A stretch of DNA of 64,000 bases from Hydractinia symbiolongicarpus (taxonomy: Eukaryota > Cnidaria > Hydrozoa > Anthoathecata > Hydractiniidae), in contig NC_079886.1 of NCBI RefSeq assembly GCF_029227915.1, forward strand, positions 14,980,501-15,044,500, read 5' to 3'. The position numbers and the translations under genes are program-made. Under the pieces are notes generated by a model. That model saw only the letters and a program-made list of their open reading frames with translations. It had not been told where the DNA came from and made no database searches. Positions 37,611 to 48,621 of the stretch are shown here, one piece after another; within the stretch, counting starts at the first letter, position 1, and each line of letters opens with the position of its first letter.

Positions 37611-38215
37611 AGATGAGCGATATCAGCAAACTTTATCCAAGTTTGCCAAGTGCGCCCGCACATGGCTCTAAACAGGATGAAGGACAGGTATATAGGCTTA
37701 AAAAAATTGAGGAAATAGAACAATATCTACGGGATGAAATAAAGGAGCGTAATAGACTTGGCAAGAAATTTAAGATGCATAATACATGGCTACGCTTCTG
37801 CGATCATGGACTTGGCGTAAGTGTTATTACTTTGGGGCTTGGCATTGAGGCTATGGTCTCGGGTTTAGGCGTACCCTTGGCCTGTGCCATGGGGAGACTC
37901 GCAATTGCAGCCAGAATAGGTCAGGCTGGTCTTCGGAACGCTTCAAAAGGGTTGCATGTTAAGTCCAAAAAACATGATAGTATAAGGTTGGCAGAAGCGA
38001 AATTAAACTCAATTGTAGACCTGATCAGCAAGGCAATGGAGAATGGTGTTATCGGCGACCACAAGTATAGCCTGATTAGCCTTGAAAAAGAAAGATATAT
38101 GCAGTTGAAAGAACAAATGCGTCAGAGGTTTAACAGGGTCGTTAATGCCATCAACGAACAGGAGAGAGCCCAATTGGTTGCCAAGGGCCGAGAGGAGGGA
38201 AAGGATGAGATTTAA
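37607..38215 (+). CDS. F1 family membrane/coil protein, element B, intact ORF
   Basis: 202 codons from the ATG that overlaps the F5 stop (ATGA). Residues 1-25: KMSDISKLYPSLPSAP. Residues 30-60: a charged coil (EEIEQYLRDEIKERNRLGKK). Residues 70-105: a hydrophobic hairpin (VSVITLGLGIEAMVSGLGVP). Residues 120-200: a helical tail with KLNSIVDLISKAMENGVIGD and long charged helices. The element A copy is at 6030-6500. An earlier ATG at 37592 is in frame but lies inside F5. A membrane-bending or virion membrane role would fit; no known family is claimed. Confidence 0.6.
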   Translation: MKMSDISKLYPSLPSAPAHGSKQDEGQVYRLKKIEEIEQYLRDEIKERNRLGKKFKMHNTWLRFCDHGLGVSVITLGLGIEAMVSGLGVPLACAMGRLAIAARIGQAGLRNASKGLHVKSKKHDSIRLAEAKLNSIVDLISKAMENGVIGDHKYSLISLEKERYMQLKEQMRQRFNRVVNAINEQERAQLVAKGREEGKDEI

Positions 38216-38326
38216 AAAAAAAACTACAATCTGTACAATATGCAAGCACTATGTAGAGTCCCCACCTGAATATAGGCCTTAATTTGTATTTATAGGGTCA
38301 TGCAGAGCCTATAAAATATATGGTTT

Positions 38327-38950
38327 CTATTCCTCACATAACAACCATTCTTTTTTAAAGTCTTTGTACCGACATTCTGTAATATGTACCTGCGGGTAGT
38401 GGTTTTCGCCTTGCACATATACTGATGACATGGCCAGTATTGCACTGCCTTGGCAGGGCTCATTATAAGGTACCGGCATACCATAAAATTTAGTGATAAT
38501 CGCCTCATCATATATTTTCAATTTAGCATTTAAATAACGGTCCTTCTTTACATCATCCGTTGTCAACTGCTCGGAAATCAACTCCTCAATTTTGTTCAAT
38601 ATTTGTCGATATTTCACAATCCAGTCCGGATACTCCTTGAAATCGAGGCTCATTGCCAATTCTGCATTAGCATTATACTTAGTCACCCCTTGCGGGGACC
38701 ACACCTCGGGCGTCTTTACCCTCAAAGCTACCACAAGGTCCCGTGTATGGTACCCCACCACGTATGGTTTGTCCTTCCCCCCATTGGCAGGCATGGGATC
38801 CGACACTGTCAGGTAGTCTACATTGATATCATCGATATCCGTGAATGTAGCAGCAAATGAGTAGAATAATTTTGCTTTGACAAGCTCATTATCAAATTGT
38901 AGCATTCTCTTTATTGTATATTTCGAACGACTTTGCATGTCATCGTACAT
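38327..38950 (-). CDS. F6: unnamed 207-aa protein of element B
   Basis: An intact ORF starting MYDDMQSRSKYTIKRMLQF. It has a mixed alpha/beta sequence, a block KPYVVGYHTRDLVVALRVKT, a charged helix (YPDWIVKYRQILNKIEELIS), and a conserved-looking end MPVPYNEPCQGSAILAMSS followed by VHITECRYKDF. No signal peptide or membrane segment. It is on the opposite strand to F1, and its start overlaps the Cys-rich ORF upstream by 40 bp. I do not recognise the family. No element A counterpart was found. Confidence 0.55.
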   Translation of the reverse strand: MYDDMQSRSKYTIKRMLQFDNELVKAKLFYSFAATFTDIDDINVDYLTVSDPMPANGGKDKPYVVGYHTRDLVVALRVKTPEVWSPQGVTKYNANAELAMSLDFKEYPDWIVKYRQILNKIEELISEQLTTDDVKKDRYLNAKLKIYDEAIITKFYGMPVPYNEPCQGSAILAMSSVYVQGENHYPQVHITECRYKDFKKEWLLCEE

Positions 38951-39093
38951 GCACAGCCACCCCCATTGTACGTGATATGTTCATTATGGCAGTACCAGCA
39001 TAACATTTTATCGTTTACCACGAGCCTTTGTCCGCAGGCACATCTATCATATGCATTGTTCCATTTATTTATCACAACTACGGGGGCAATCAT
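38911..39093 (-). CDS. Small Cys-rich zinc-ribbon-like protein, element B
   Basis: 60 codons with CACGQRLVVNDKMLCWYCHN and CACTMTC: paired C-x-C and C-x2-C knuckles expected to bind one or two zinc ions. It overlaps the start of F6 by 40 bp on the same strand, and the TM-protein frame upstream runs into its start. Compact overlapping genes suggest viral organisation. It may be a transcription-related zinc ribbon (inference). Confidence 0.45.
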   Translation of the reverse strand: MIAPVVVINKWNNAYDRCACGQRLVVNDKMLCWYCHNEHITYNGGGCACTMTCKVVRNIQ

Positions 39094-39307
39094 CCTCTAG
39101 GTCATCAAGACGTTCTTATATGTCTTGGATTCTCTGTTTATTATACTTCTTCCTATACTCCTCTTGTATGCATGCTAAGGTTACAAGTGGTAGAGATAGA
39201 CCAACGGCGGTAAAAAAGGTCATGAATAACATACTTTTCAAGCTAGCTATATTGACAGTTGATGCATGTTTATTATGGTAGTACAACCATGTTGTAAGAT
39301 ATTTCAA
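39068..39307 (-). CDS. Small single-pass membrane protein, element B
   Basis: 63 codons from ATG 39307 to a TAA at 39116. There is one strong membrane helix (MLFMTFFTAVGLSLPLVTLA) followed by a basic/acidic helix (QEEYRKKYNKQRIQD). The same frame continues after the stop with ERLDDLEDDCPRSCDK to about 39068, so the original protein was perhaps 79 residues and has gained one stop. No family recognised. Confidence 0.4.
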
Positions 39308-39398
39308 ACCAATGCCAGGAATTCCTTTTGCGTCAAGTCACCCCCAAATCTTTTGAGGCGTCTCCAATCCAGTGCAGGCCCTCCTTTATAACGCCCTT

Positions 39399-39666
39399 TC
39401 AACAACCACAACGATATTTCATACGCGCTTTCATAACCTTCCGCTCTTCCACGTAAGCCAGGCAGCATGCATCCCCACAAAAATAGCCCTCGTATACATA
39501 TCCATCGTCGTCACCGTTATGTTCGCCCATATGGGCAGCCATGTTTTCCACCACATGAAAAAAGCTTGATTTTGCTGTCTGTTTTGTACTCACCTGGAGG
39601 GTCATATCTCATGGGGCACCTGACGGTGTCACATAGTTCTACAGAGCACCAGTAACAGAGTACCAT
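39399..39666 (-). pseudogene. Cys-rich FCS/MYM-like zinc protein, element B, frameshifted
   Basis: ATG 39666 opens VLCYWCSVELCDTVRCPMRY. After a frameshift near 39560 the reading continues with EGYFCGDACCLAYVEERKV and ends at 39399. The pattern C-x2-C ... F-C-x3-C resembles FCS/MYM-type zinc knuckles, which also occur in proteins of large DNA viruses. The family is not proven. Confidence 0.45.
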
Positions 39667-39787
39667 TTATATACATTCCAACAAGGTCCGAAGATTTCAT
39701 CTATACATATACTTAAGTATAAAGGGATAATGTTCAACGGCTTTATTGCAAATGTCTTGCGTCACAAACCGATCAGGCACGTTCCTG

Positions 39788-39967
39788 GTTGTCTAGTAGA
39801 GCGTGGGCCCTACTAATTGAGTCTGCGTAGCTCAAAATGAGCATTAAATACTCTAGGACTCTCCATCTAAGCCATGGCCCCTCCTGGAAATAATAGACAG
39901 GGTATATCCCTCGATATTTGTGAGGCTAGCCATGTAAAATATGCACATCTATCTATCTATCTATCTA
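39788..39967 (+). repeat. 5'-truncated SINE copy with CTAT tail
   Basis: ATTGAGTCTGCG...AAAATGAGCATTAAATACTC through GCCATGTAAAATATG matches the 3' half of the SINE at 1341-1650 (opposite strand), then runs into (CTAT)n. It sits between two repeat units of the DUF4116-like gene. No clear target duplication. Confidence 0.75.
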
Positions 39968-40021
39968 TGTGGGGATCCTTTGCAATGACCCCATTCCACA
40001 TGTCTTGCGTCCTGAATTGAT

Positions 40022-40420
40022 AAGAGGGTGCCGATAAGCCACAAACGCCCGCCCGGAAACCGCCCGCACTTTCCCGAACTCGCCCGGAACATTCCCGAAA
40101 TGCAATTCCTTGTAAACATACCATGCGGACGATAGTTGGAAGAAGGCGCCTGAAGATAAAGGAGTTATAAAGTTTATATATAAATTATTTATCAAGTAAA
40201 TCTTATTTTAAACTATCAAAAACAGTTCTTTTAAGAACTTCGCTACCACATAGTAAGTTTATTTTAATTTTTATAGTTTTTTGAATCATTTCTTTTCTTC
40301 TTCGGGCATTGTTCGGGTCTATTCGGGGCTTTTCGGGCAAATACTTGATTTTTTTTCAAAACGCCGAACTCGCACGAAAACGCCCGCACTTTTACGGCAT
40401 GCGGCTTATCGGCACCCTGG
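40022..40420. mobile_element. 399-bp MITE with 9-bp target duplication
   Basis: Terminal inverted repeats AGGGTGCCGATAAGCC on the left and its reverse complement on the right; the interior is rich in CGCCCG. TGAATTGAT occurs at both edges (40013-40021 and 40421-40429); the repeat-unit DNA of the host gene shows that this sequence was single before. An 8-9 bp duplication fits hAT- or Mutator-type transposition. It carries no ORF. Confidence 0.8.
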
Positions 40421-40735
40421 TGAATTGATCCGATACATATTGAAGTACCCCGTGATCTTTTTCAACAGCTTGCTGTACATGTCCTGCGTCCTGAAATGAT
40501 CCGGTACATATTTGAGCACCCAGGGATTTTGTTCAACAGCCTTATTCCACATGTCCTGCATCATGAATTGATCCGGTACATACTTGAGCGTATAGAGCTG
40601 CTTTTCAACAGCTTTGTTGCACATGTCCTGCGTCTTGAAACTCATCTTTATTAGTAGTATTATCTTGCAACATTTGCTGCAAGATAACCTTGGCCTACGA
40701 CAACCCCCATACCTTTTCAAGATCTGCCTTTTCAT

Positions 40736-41939
40736 TCTCCGAAAAGCACCAATCGATGACCCTATCTGGATGCCATGTTATTGGAGCATACAGTTTCCAA
40801 CAAAATCATAAGATTACATTTCTGCTCGACCTAGCGTGTCTTTACTGCGCATTCGTTTAATTTTTGATGACGTCATCACTTTATAGAGACTTACCCTTAC
40901 TTATTGATGTATAATAGGGAATAACCATGGCTAGGCATGGCTAAGCGCCGCATATTAGAGATTTCTTGTGGCTGACCGAGGGCGTGCGCGTGTGCGCTAC
41001 GCCAGAAGTAACATTTTCCTATCTCTACCAGCCAGGAGTGTGCTGGAACATAGTAATTAACACACGACTAATACGTTGATATAATCATGACAGGTGTGTT
41101 TGTGTCTTTACCAATCACTATGAAAAGATTGGAATCGTAAAACAAACGAAAATTGGGTAGATTTCCACAACCAGCTGTTGCATATGAAAAGTAGTAACAA
41201 TTTGTTGGTGTATAATAGTTTTCCGTCAGGTTAAGGTTTTTTTGTATCAAATATTATCCAAGTATGCACTGCAAGCACCACATAAATGCAACATTATTAT
41301 ACATTATAACTTAGTTCGGGTCTTTGTATTCTTGTCATGTTACCAGTTCAACAGTACCACCTTCTTTGTAACATAATTTATCTTTCATTGTAAAAGTGTT
41401 CCATTTTTATCAAAATATTCTATTAATTGTTCTTTAAAAATTAATTGCTAATTTAACAGCAGAGAAATCATTTTGAAATAAGTAATACCAAACACAAAAC
41501 AATTCTACAATAACACAACACAATGCAAATTTTGAACAGAACTTAAATTAAAATATAACAAACTTGTAAATAACCGTAAAGTGGATAATACAGTTTCTTT
41601 TAACTGTAAGACAAAAACTAAATACGTTTGTAAATTAGTTAATGTGTACACATTCTAAACTTTCTCTCTAAAATTACGACGAATTTCATTGTAAAAATAA
41701 AAACAGTAGTATCCAGTGTTTGGAGAAAAGGCAGTGCATTAAAATAATTATTTGACGAAAAATTGAATTTATGATTTTTTTTAAAAAGTCGGATAAAACA
41801 CCCACCCTCCCTCCCTCTACCCTTTCTCCATTCAAATGAATAAATAAATATAAAATAAAAATAAAAATAAAAGTACCCTCCCTTTAGAGAAAGTTGACTA
41901 TCAAGCCATAACCGGGGCTTGGTTATGTTTTCTCATGTC
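40736..41939. other. Intergenic DNA between element B and the Helentron
   Basis: No supported gene. A 60-codon minus-strand frame (41250-41068, NYYTPTNCYYFSYATAGCG) has no recognised motif. The right part is low-complexity (AAATAAAAAT repeats near 41840). Confidence 0.45.
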
Positions 41940-42480
41940 TTTTTCTTAGTTAACTTGAACTTGATTGCCTCATGATCTGTAAAGTGAACTATGTGGATTA
42001 TACTATCAACATGAAACATACCAAATAACGACTTTTTGATAATACATATGGTCAATTTGATCACCAGATAGTGGGGTGGCAGATTGTATAATTAGTTTAT
42101 AGTTACCCAACACGTTCACCAAATCCCCATTTGATTTAAAAGCATCCATGTTAAAATCTCCCATTATAATATCAATATTATCATATAAAAGTTGTTTAAG
42201 ATCATCGATAAAGGATGGAAGTAATCATGATTGTTTCCTATGGAGTAGTACAAGTTTAATGTTTGCATAAATTGGATTAGATTTTTTGAACAAAATTTTA
42301 CTTACTCTAGGTGAGTGCATGCTATCATCTAAAATGACAGAATGTTACAAATACAAAATGTTATAATCACACAAAGTAGACTCTATTACTTCGACACTCT
42401 GATCTGGCAACAGTTGAGTTTCTGTTAACATAAGCAAATCACTTTCCATTAGTTCGTCGTCATTTAAAATATCAATTGCA
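41940..42480 (-). pseudogene. Helentron EEP-type endonuclease domain
   Basis: Directly after the helicase: MTLLNTRSLHKHAIDILNDD and LLMLTETQL (catalytic Glu), then near 42150 NIDIIMGDFNMDAF (GDFN motif), near 42060 SGDQIDHMYY, and after a frameshift near 42000 FTDHEAIKFKL (terminal D-H). All four hallmark motifs of AP-endonuclease-like EEP domains are visible. A shift and stops break it. Its fusion to the helicase is what identifies the element as a Helentron. Confidence 0.75.
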
Positions 42481-44260
42481 TGTTTATGTAGAGATCTGGT
42501 GTTAAGTAATGTCATAGTTAAAGAATCTTCACCACCGTGAATAGATTCAACTGGTTGTAGGGTATTCTCTAATCTGAGCCTTTTATACTCATCAGTTAGA
42601 CTTGGATCTGCCTTAATAGCTGCTGATTTATATGAGCCAATCAAATCCAGTCCTGATGTAGATGTAACCCGACTTAATGCAACATACATCTGTCCATATT
42701 TAAACCCTCTTTGGCGTTCTAGATCAAACCTTATAACTGCTTTTTGTAAGCTCAGTCCTTGAACTTTATGAATTGTACATGCTCATGCAAGCATTAGTGG
42801 AAACTGTGTTCTTTTGATCGCAGGTGAAGAAGGCTTATTAGTTTTTAAAATAATATCAACACTTAGTTTTGTATGGGTACTAAACCATGTTGTTTATCAT
42901 AATTATCCTTATTAGAAGCATTAATTTCAGCTTTACTGTCATCGAATTTAATATAAATTTTCACAACATTTCCGATATTATTGGACTGAACTTTTTTAAC
43001 TGTGCCAACCTGACCATTTATTAACCAATCTTGAATGTCTACATTGGAATTTAACATAACTCTTGCATGTTTTTTTATCATCAAAATTGCTGCAAGTCCA
43101 CCAGTTTCACTTTGACTTTTGTTTAAAACATTATTAATTTGAGCTTGTGCAACATTTTGAGGAAGTTTATCTAATGCCTCTATTTTATACAATGGATTAT
43201 TGTTTTTTTGTAGCATATTTTCATTGTGTTTTTTTGCAGGAGAATTTTCAGCAAAAATATGCAGTGCATCAATTGGGTAACTTGGGTCAGTATGTGCAAT
43301 GAATCGAGATTTGAGCAAATTTTCACACTCTAGGTCAAGACTTCCAGTTCTTGCTTTATTTAAAACATCGATTAGAGAGCTATCCCCTTTTTGCCTCATT
43401 ACTTCTTCTAGTTCTGCCAACTGAAACTCCATAAAAGCTCCATAAAAGGTCAACATTTTCCATGACATTGTTGCCATGGTAAAATCAGTAAACAGGTGCT
43501 GCTTTAATTGGTGGTAGTTATAAATCACCAGAAATTATGACACTTTTTCTAGCAAATGGTATTTCTAAAGAACAACCAAATATTTCAATCGGGCGCTGGT
43601 GTATGTAAAGCAAAAGTTTGTTTGAAACCATAAACACCTCATCTATTATAGACTATTATCAACTTAACTTCTGAAAATTTGTTTCTTAAAGTTGATCTTT
43701 TCTGGTCACTTAATCTAGGCACAGTTTTGCCAAACACATTTATTGGTATACTTAATTCAGAATGGATTGCATTTTTATTTATATCAATAGCAGCAATGCC
43801 AGTGGTTGCTAACAACAGAACACGGGGTTTTTGAGGATCTTTATCGCGGTAATTAATAGTTTTGGTCACAGATTGATAAATAGTATTAATTAAATGTGAT
43901 TTGCCACAACTAGCTTTTCCAGTAAGAAAAATGTGAAGGGGTTTATTTCTATGCTGAACAATGGTGTTGTAGTTTTTTATTAAATTTCTTAACCACTTAT
44001 TTACTACATTAAATATCAAACTTTCAATTCTGTTTAAGGACCGTATCAAACTATTTAATTAATCATCCCCAAGAAAAGTGGAATTTGCTGACAATGAAAT
44101 GATGCCATTTTGAATAAATTGATCCGAACACTCCTCATCATCATCATTACAATAGTTACCCAATATTTCTGTGGCAGCCAACATTTGCTCTACTTCATCG
44201 TTTTCCTGTTGAGCAAAGGCATCTGGATTTTGCAGTAAATCACTACAAAGATTACTCAAT
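42480..44260 (-). pseudogene. Helentron PIF1-like helicase domain
   Basis: Walker A region LTGKASCGKSHLINTIY (near 43910), with KAS where GxG is usual; RVLLLATTGIAAIDIN (motif Ia); then 43528-42863; and the terminal motif TIHKVQGLSLQKAVI followed by GQMYVALSRVTSTSGLDLIG (42790-42620). A TGA stands just before the TIHKVQG block where Trp is expected, and segments between 43640 and 43530 are out of frame. Inactive. Confidence 0.75.
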
Positions 44261-44429
44261 GCTGTTTCTACTAACTCACCATATGGCTAAATAATTTGTT
44301 TGTTGTTGTTAACTATCTCTAAAACCCAAAGCTCATGTAATTTTTCAATGTACGCGCCTGATTCCTGTCCTTTTAGTTCAGATTCGCTTCGAAATAGGTA
44401 ATACATAAACAAATGGTGGTGTGCAAATC

Positions 44430-46069
44430 AAATTAAGACAGCTGGAACCCTGCGGCATGATAATGTTTCTTTTAATGACATCAGAGGAATAGTTTTAGGC
44501 AATAAAGCAGTTGGATTGTTTCCCACCATTAATTCATGTACTAAATCCTCAGATTGGTTATCATTGGTTATCATTTGGCTTTGATTTGACATAGTAATTA
44601 GCCAAAAACTGTGCGTAACAAAGAGTATCAATAACCTGATATATTCCACCCTTAAAATTTACATTAGATCTATCAATATATCTATCTGTCATGTTGTGCT
44701 TAAACACATCAATGCTATCGTCAGGCAATTCTTTGATTTCATCTTCAGAGCGAAAAATTCTATAACGGTTTTGTGGCATATTACTATTAGCAAACGTAAC
44801 ACCTGGACATGTTTTTCTCAAATAAAGTTCTGGCATAATATGATAAATTGCCTCCTGTACAGAGCATTCTCGTTTTGTGAATAAACAAACTCTTGCAGCA
44901 TGTTTCATTGCTTCTGAGGTTTCATCTTCAGATTTTGAAAAATAGGCACACATGTATGTCACTGCTTTGTAATGATTAAAAACAGGTTGAATGTCTAAAT
45001 TAGCTTCCCAAGCCATTAAACCTTCAATAAAATAATTATTCACAAAACATGAATTAGGGGGGCGTTGTAAATGTAGCTGAAAATCATTGTCAGAAGATAT
45101 GGCCAATGCACGATAGTAATCAACTTCAGTTATATCAAGCTTCTCTAAAATAGTTGGTATGTCATCCAGTTGCCAAAACCCATCTTTCAAAGGGTGTAAA
45201 AAATTAACCTTAAAATGATTAAGATTTTCATCAATATATTTTAAATTTTCCTAATAAATTTTCTCTTTTTTCAAGAATTTCTGATTTTAAGTCTTTATTC
45301 ATGTCAATAGGCAACGGTTTAACAATAATCGTTTTTGCTGTAAAAGACCTTCCAAAGGAATACCTACATGGGATGTTCTTATATTTCCGACACGATTTTG
45401 AGTGAGCATGTATTTGAAATGTTTTTACAAGATGATGTAATTGTTCATTTTCTTCAACAGCTGGAATGTTTGCTTTTATAATAGCGTCTACAAAATCAAT
45501 ATAGTCCTGCTTATTTTCTTTAGTCAATTTTGGAGCATCAATACCCCAAAGAAAGGAATGTATATGAGGACTACCTCTAAACTGAAACTCTACTCGTATG
45601 GCACAATATCTAACTTTTCCTAAAGAACCATTTATAACAGTCTCTTTAAAAAAAACTTCTACTCGATATTGAAAATGTTTTGCCATAAAAACAGGGTCTG
45701 CATTCAATATATCACATCGTTCGCGATAGGACAGGTTTTGTAAGTCTTCTTCAGTATTAGACCCACCACTTAACTTTAAAATTATTCTTATCAATTTATT
45801 CTCACGTAAATCGGCACATGATAACGTCATAAAAAATGTTGGCAACCCTAATTGTTTACCATAGCTAGAATTTCTAAAAGGAACCTCTTCCAAAAAGCTG
45901 GTGTACCTTTTATAGTGTTCATGAAGTGGAATCCTTCATCAGCTGCAATAAAAGAATTTACATTTTCCTTAAAATTTGAAGAGAGTATTCCAGCTGTTAG
46001 GCCGTCACCTTTAACTTTTTTCAAAGCTATGTTAATTTGACTAGAAAGTTGCATTTGTTGAAGCACCAA
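44430..46069 (-). pseudogene. Helentron Rep (HUH nuclease) domain
   Basis: 45893-45231 carries TFFMTLSCADL and the HUH-type metal site in EFQFRGSPHIHSFLW. 45190-44561 carries the tyrosine block TYMCAYFSKSEDETSEAMKH. Upstream, 46069-45848 holds the preceding helices. Rep nicks single strands and starts rolling-circle transposition. Frameshifts at about 45870 and 45210 and a stop near 44560 disable it. Confidence 0.75.
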
Positions 46070-46176
46070 ATGTGCAAAGAATATATAATCTACATCTGAT
46101 GCAAAACGTCTTTTATATTTCAGTAAACGTAATTAAAATATTTGCAAGCACTTAAGGATACATTTTGTTCTACATT

Positions 46177-47235
46177 TTAACCGAATTGTCCGTGCGGGAA
46201 AAGATATGAAAAGGCTAATTCCTCACAATGTTTGTCTTGTATTATACCCAGAGGTTTATCACCTTGTCCTGGAGCTACTACTAAACTTTCATCAGAAGTC
46301 ATATGTGGTATATTAGACACCAACACAATATCTGATGAGCTCCCACGCATTTCATCTAAAGGATTTTCCCTTTCCTCTAGCTCTGCACAATTAGCTTTAT
46401 CATTATTGTCATCACTAGTAGGTTCTTCATTACCCATATCTACTTCATTGCTTAGATCTGCTGGTATATTAGCAATTGAAAAATAACATCATTATAAAAA
46501 GGGTTATTTGATTTTAAAAATTGTAATGCTGCATAAACAAACTCTGGTCGCACAGCATGAAAATGGTTATGATTCCGTTACTGTCAGCAACTGTCTCGGT
46601 AGTACTTGAGCCACTTCAGCCACATTTATTGGCACATTACAAACAGCTCCCTTAATCATAGGCATCTGCCCTTTTGGCATGATCATAACCTTTGTAAAAA
46701 GCATCCTCTTTGCTATAAGTATTCTCTCAAGCTTATTCAAGGAGAAAAGTTGCATTGGTTGAATATCAACAGCTAATTTGTTCCATGAGGCTTGCCATGG
46801 TGTTTTACCTTTTACAAGTTTCTTATGACATGTCTTACAAACATAATATTTACAGTCATAACTTTCTACAAGAACAGTGTGACACTCAACATCAATGCAA
46901 TAACGGTCTGCGTTGTAAAGGACCATAGAATCTTTATAATGAAGTCTTTCACAACAAACACAAATATAAAAAGGTTATTCTAAAAAAATTTTTAGAATGT
47001 AGTTATTCTGTTTTGGCTTTGTACAGGTGTATTTTTAATTAGCATGCGGCGGACAACATTAGCCTTTCGCATGGCATCCTTTTTAATATCATGTTCTGGT
47101 GTATTTCTTATTAATTTTCGGCGAACAGTGTCAGCCTTGCGCTTTAATTCCTTTTTAGTATCATGCTCTGGTGTATTTCTTATTAATTGTAGGCGAAGAG
47201 CGTCAGTCTTAATTTTTGAAATAACAATTTAGCCC
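46177..47235 (-). pseudogene. Helentron N-terminal region
   Basis: From 47235: two 24-residue tandem repeats (RNTPEHDTKKELKRKADTVR and RNTPEHDIKKDAMRKANVVR, 72 bp each) with a partial third. Then (46926-46567) a Cys-rich block YVCKTCHKKLVKGKTPWQAS and MIMPKGQMPMIKGAVCNVPI, as in Helitron N-termini. Then (46437-46177) APGQGDKPLGIIQDKHCEEL ahead of LFPHGQFG. Frames change between blocks. This part precedes Rep and probably binds DNA or zinc. Confidence 0.7.
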
Positions 47236-47337
47236 ATAATCCTAAGTATACAAAGCTGTTTTGTGGCGTCATGTAAAAAGGCAACCAAATATTAACGGAA
47301 TAATAATCTATGTACAACAGCAATTACATAATATCAG

Positions 47338-48621
47338 TTAATTGTTCTTCAACAGTGTTGTACCGAGGTTTTCAGTTATCGGTAGATTATAAAACTTTCG
47401 AAAACAAGTATCAGATACCCATCCTGCTGCCTTTTGTATGCCCTTTATGTTTAAACCAAGGTTGTTTGCCTTGCTGGTGCGGTGTCGTACCGAGTGAGCA
47501 TTGAATACGGTATTATCGATCCCTGCCAGTCCAAGAAATAGCTTGATGTAGCGAGCTATTGTAGGCCCCTCCACTGGTTTGTGTGGGTATGCATATGAAA
47601 GCAATAGCTGCTTTGGTTGGTTCTCCAGGTTTTCTCTGATGCTGTTTGTTCGGTCCAGGTACTCCTGTAAACAATTTACGATACACAGCTTTGGGTTATT
47701 AGAGTATGCCAGGAATCGTAGGGGTTCTTGATGTTTTCCTGGTTTTGCTGTTTTTAATATGGTTGGAATGTAGAAGGTATAGCAGTTATCTGCATAATGA
47801 CAATAGTCTGTTCTTAAAGCACCTATTGTCTGTCCCTTTTGCCCGCTAAGGATGCAAAGGAGAGTGGCCAGTTTTTTGACAAGAAGTTCCAACATTAAAT
47901 TTTCATTTCTGGAAGGCTATCCATATAGTTTAGTATTCACACTGGGTCATACGTAACGGTATATTTTGGGGAGCTGGGGCGTAACTTAAACATCCCTCTA
48001 AGAAACTTGCTGACCTGCTCATCTTTACCGAAAGATTTAACATTTTTGTGTGTAAGATGGCAGATAGTGCAGATCTAGCTGCTGCAATAGAGCCATACCT
48101 CCAGTTGTCGTGGTAAAATAATTTTGTTAGGAAGGACATGGCTATTTTATAATCTGCATTTATGATGTCATCCACATTATTATTCTGGCAATATGTAATC
48201 CACTTTTTTATATACATATTATAGCTATTTTGTCTGTTTTCTCCCCAGAATAAAAACAGTAGACTACTGATCTCGGGTGAGAATTGTTTCTGGAGAACGA
48301 TTTCCCGGAAACGATTGCTGCCTTCAGTTGCAGTGTCTTGTGCATTGGATGGTTTATGTCCTTCTGTTGTGGTAGCAATAGGAGGTCTGGCCTGGAAGAA
48401 GGAGATATATGTTTAATACAAAGTTCGTGGAATTGACTGTACCAAGGCTGATTCGGCCAGTCAGGTACTATAAAGATGCCTGTTGCCTCATCATTCCATA
48501 TTTTTTGTATCACTCTTGCAATACATGTGAATGGTGGGAAGGCATAAATTTTTTTATTATGCCAGTTGATAGTGAATGCATCTACTGCTTGACATGGCCT
48601 ATATGAGTAGAACATGTCCAA
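47338..48621 (-). pseudogene. DIRS-like tyrosine recombinase (and upstream connector)
   Basis: 48621-48208 holds DAFTINWHNKKIYAFPPF and IFIVPDWPNQPWYSQFHEL, the stretch after RNase H. 48217-47930 has the core-binding helices (YIKKWITYCQNNNVDDI). 47895-47338 has the catalytic domain: an early Arg region (GALRTDYC), FNAHSVRHRTSKANNLG (H-x2-R), GWVSDTCFRKFYN with the nucleophile Tyr. The catalytic residues look intact, but the domain is spread over two frames. It would insert circular cDNA by site-specific recombination. Confidence 0.75.

Larger units (their letters stand above)
39690..40735 (-). pseudogene. DUF4116-like repeat protein, broken by SINE and MITE
   Basis: Repeat units of about 23 residues: FKTQDMCNKAVEKQLYTLKY, FMMQDMWNKAVEQNPWVLKY, FRTQDMYSKLLKKITGYF (40640-40440), then FRTQDMWNGVIAKDPH (near 40000), then VPDRFVTQDICNKAVEHYPF (near 39760). 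The pattern (VPD-x-F-x-TQDMC-x-KAV-x-x-x-P-x-x-LKY) is that of DUF4116-type repeats, known from large DNA viruses and some protists and animals. Two insertions, a SINE (39788-39967) and a MITE (40022-40420), split it. The N-terminus is near 40735. Probably part of element B cargo. Confidence 0.65.
41940..47235 (-). mobile_element. Helentron-type Helitron, decayed
   Basis: Minus-strand remains of a Rep-helicase transposon whose helicase is followed by an endonuclease/exonuclease/phosphatase-type endonuclease, the layout of Helentrons. Coding blocks from right to left: N-terminal repeats and Cys-rich domain, Rep (HUH) domain, PIF1-like helicase, EEP endonuclease. Several stops and frameshifts. 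Termini (3' hairpin, insertion dinucleotide) were not located. It abuts a DIRS-like element on the right. Confidence 0.8.
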
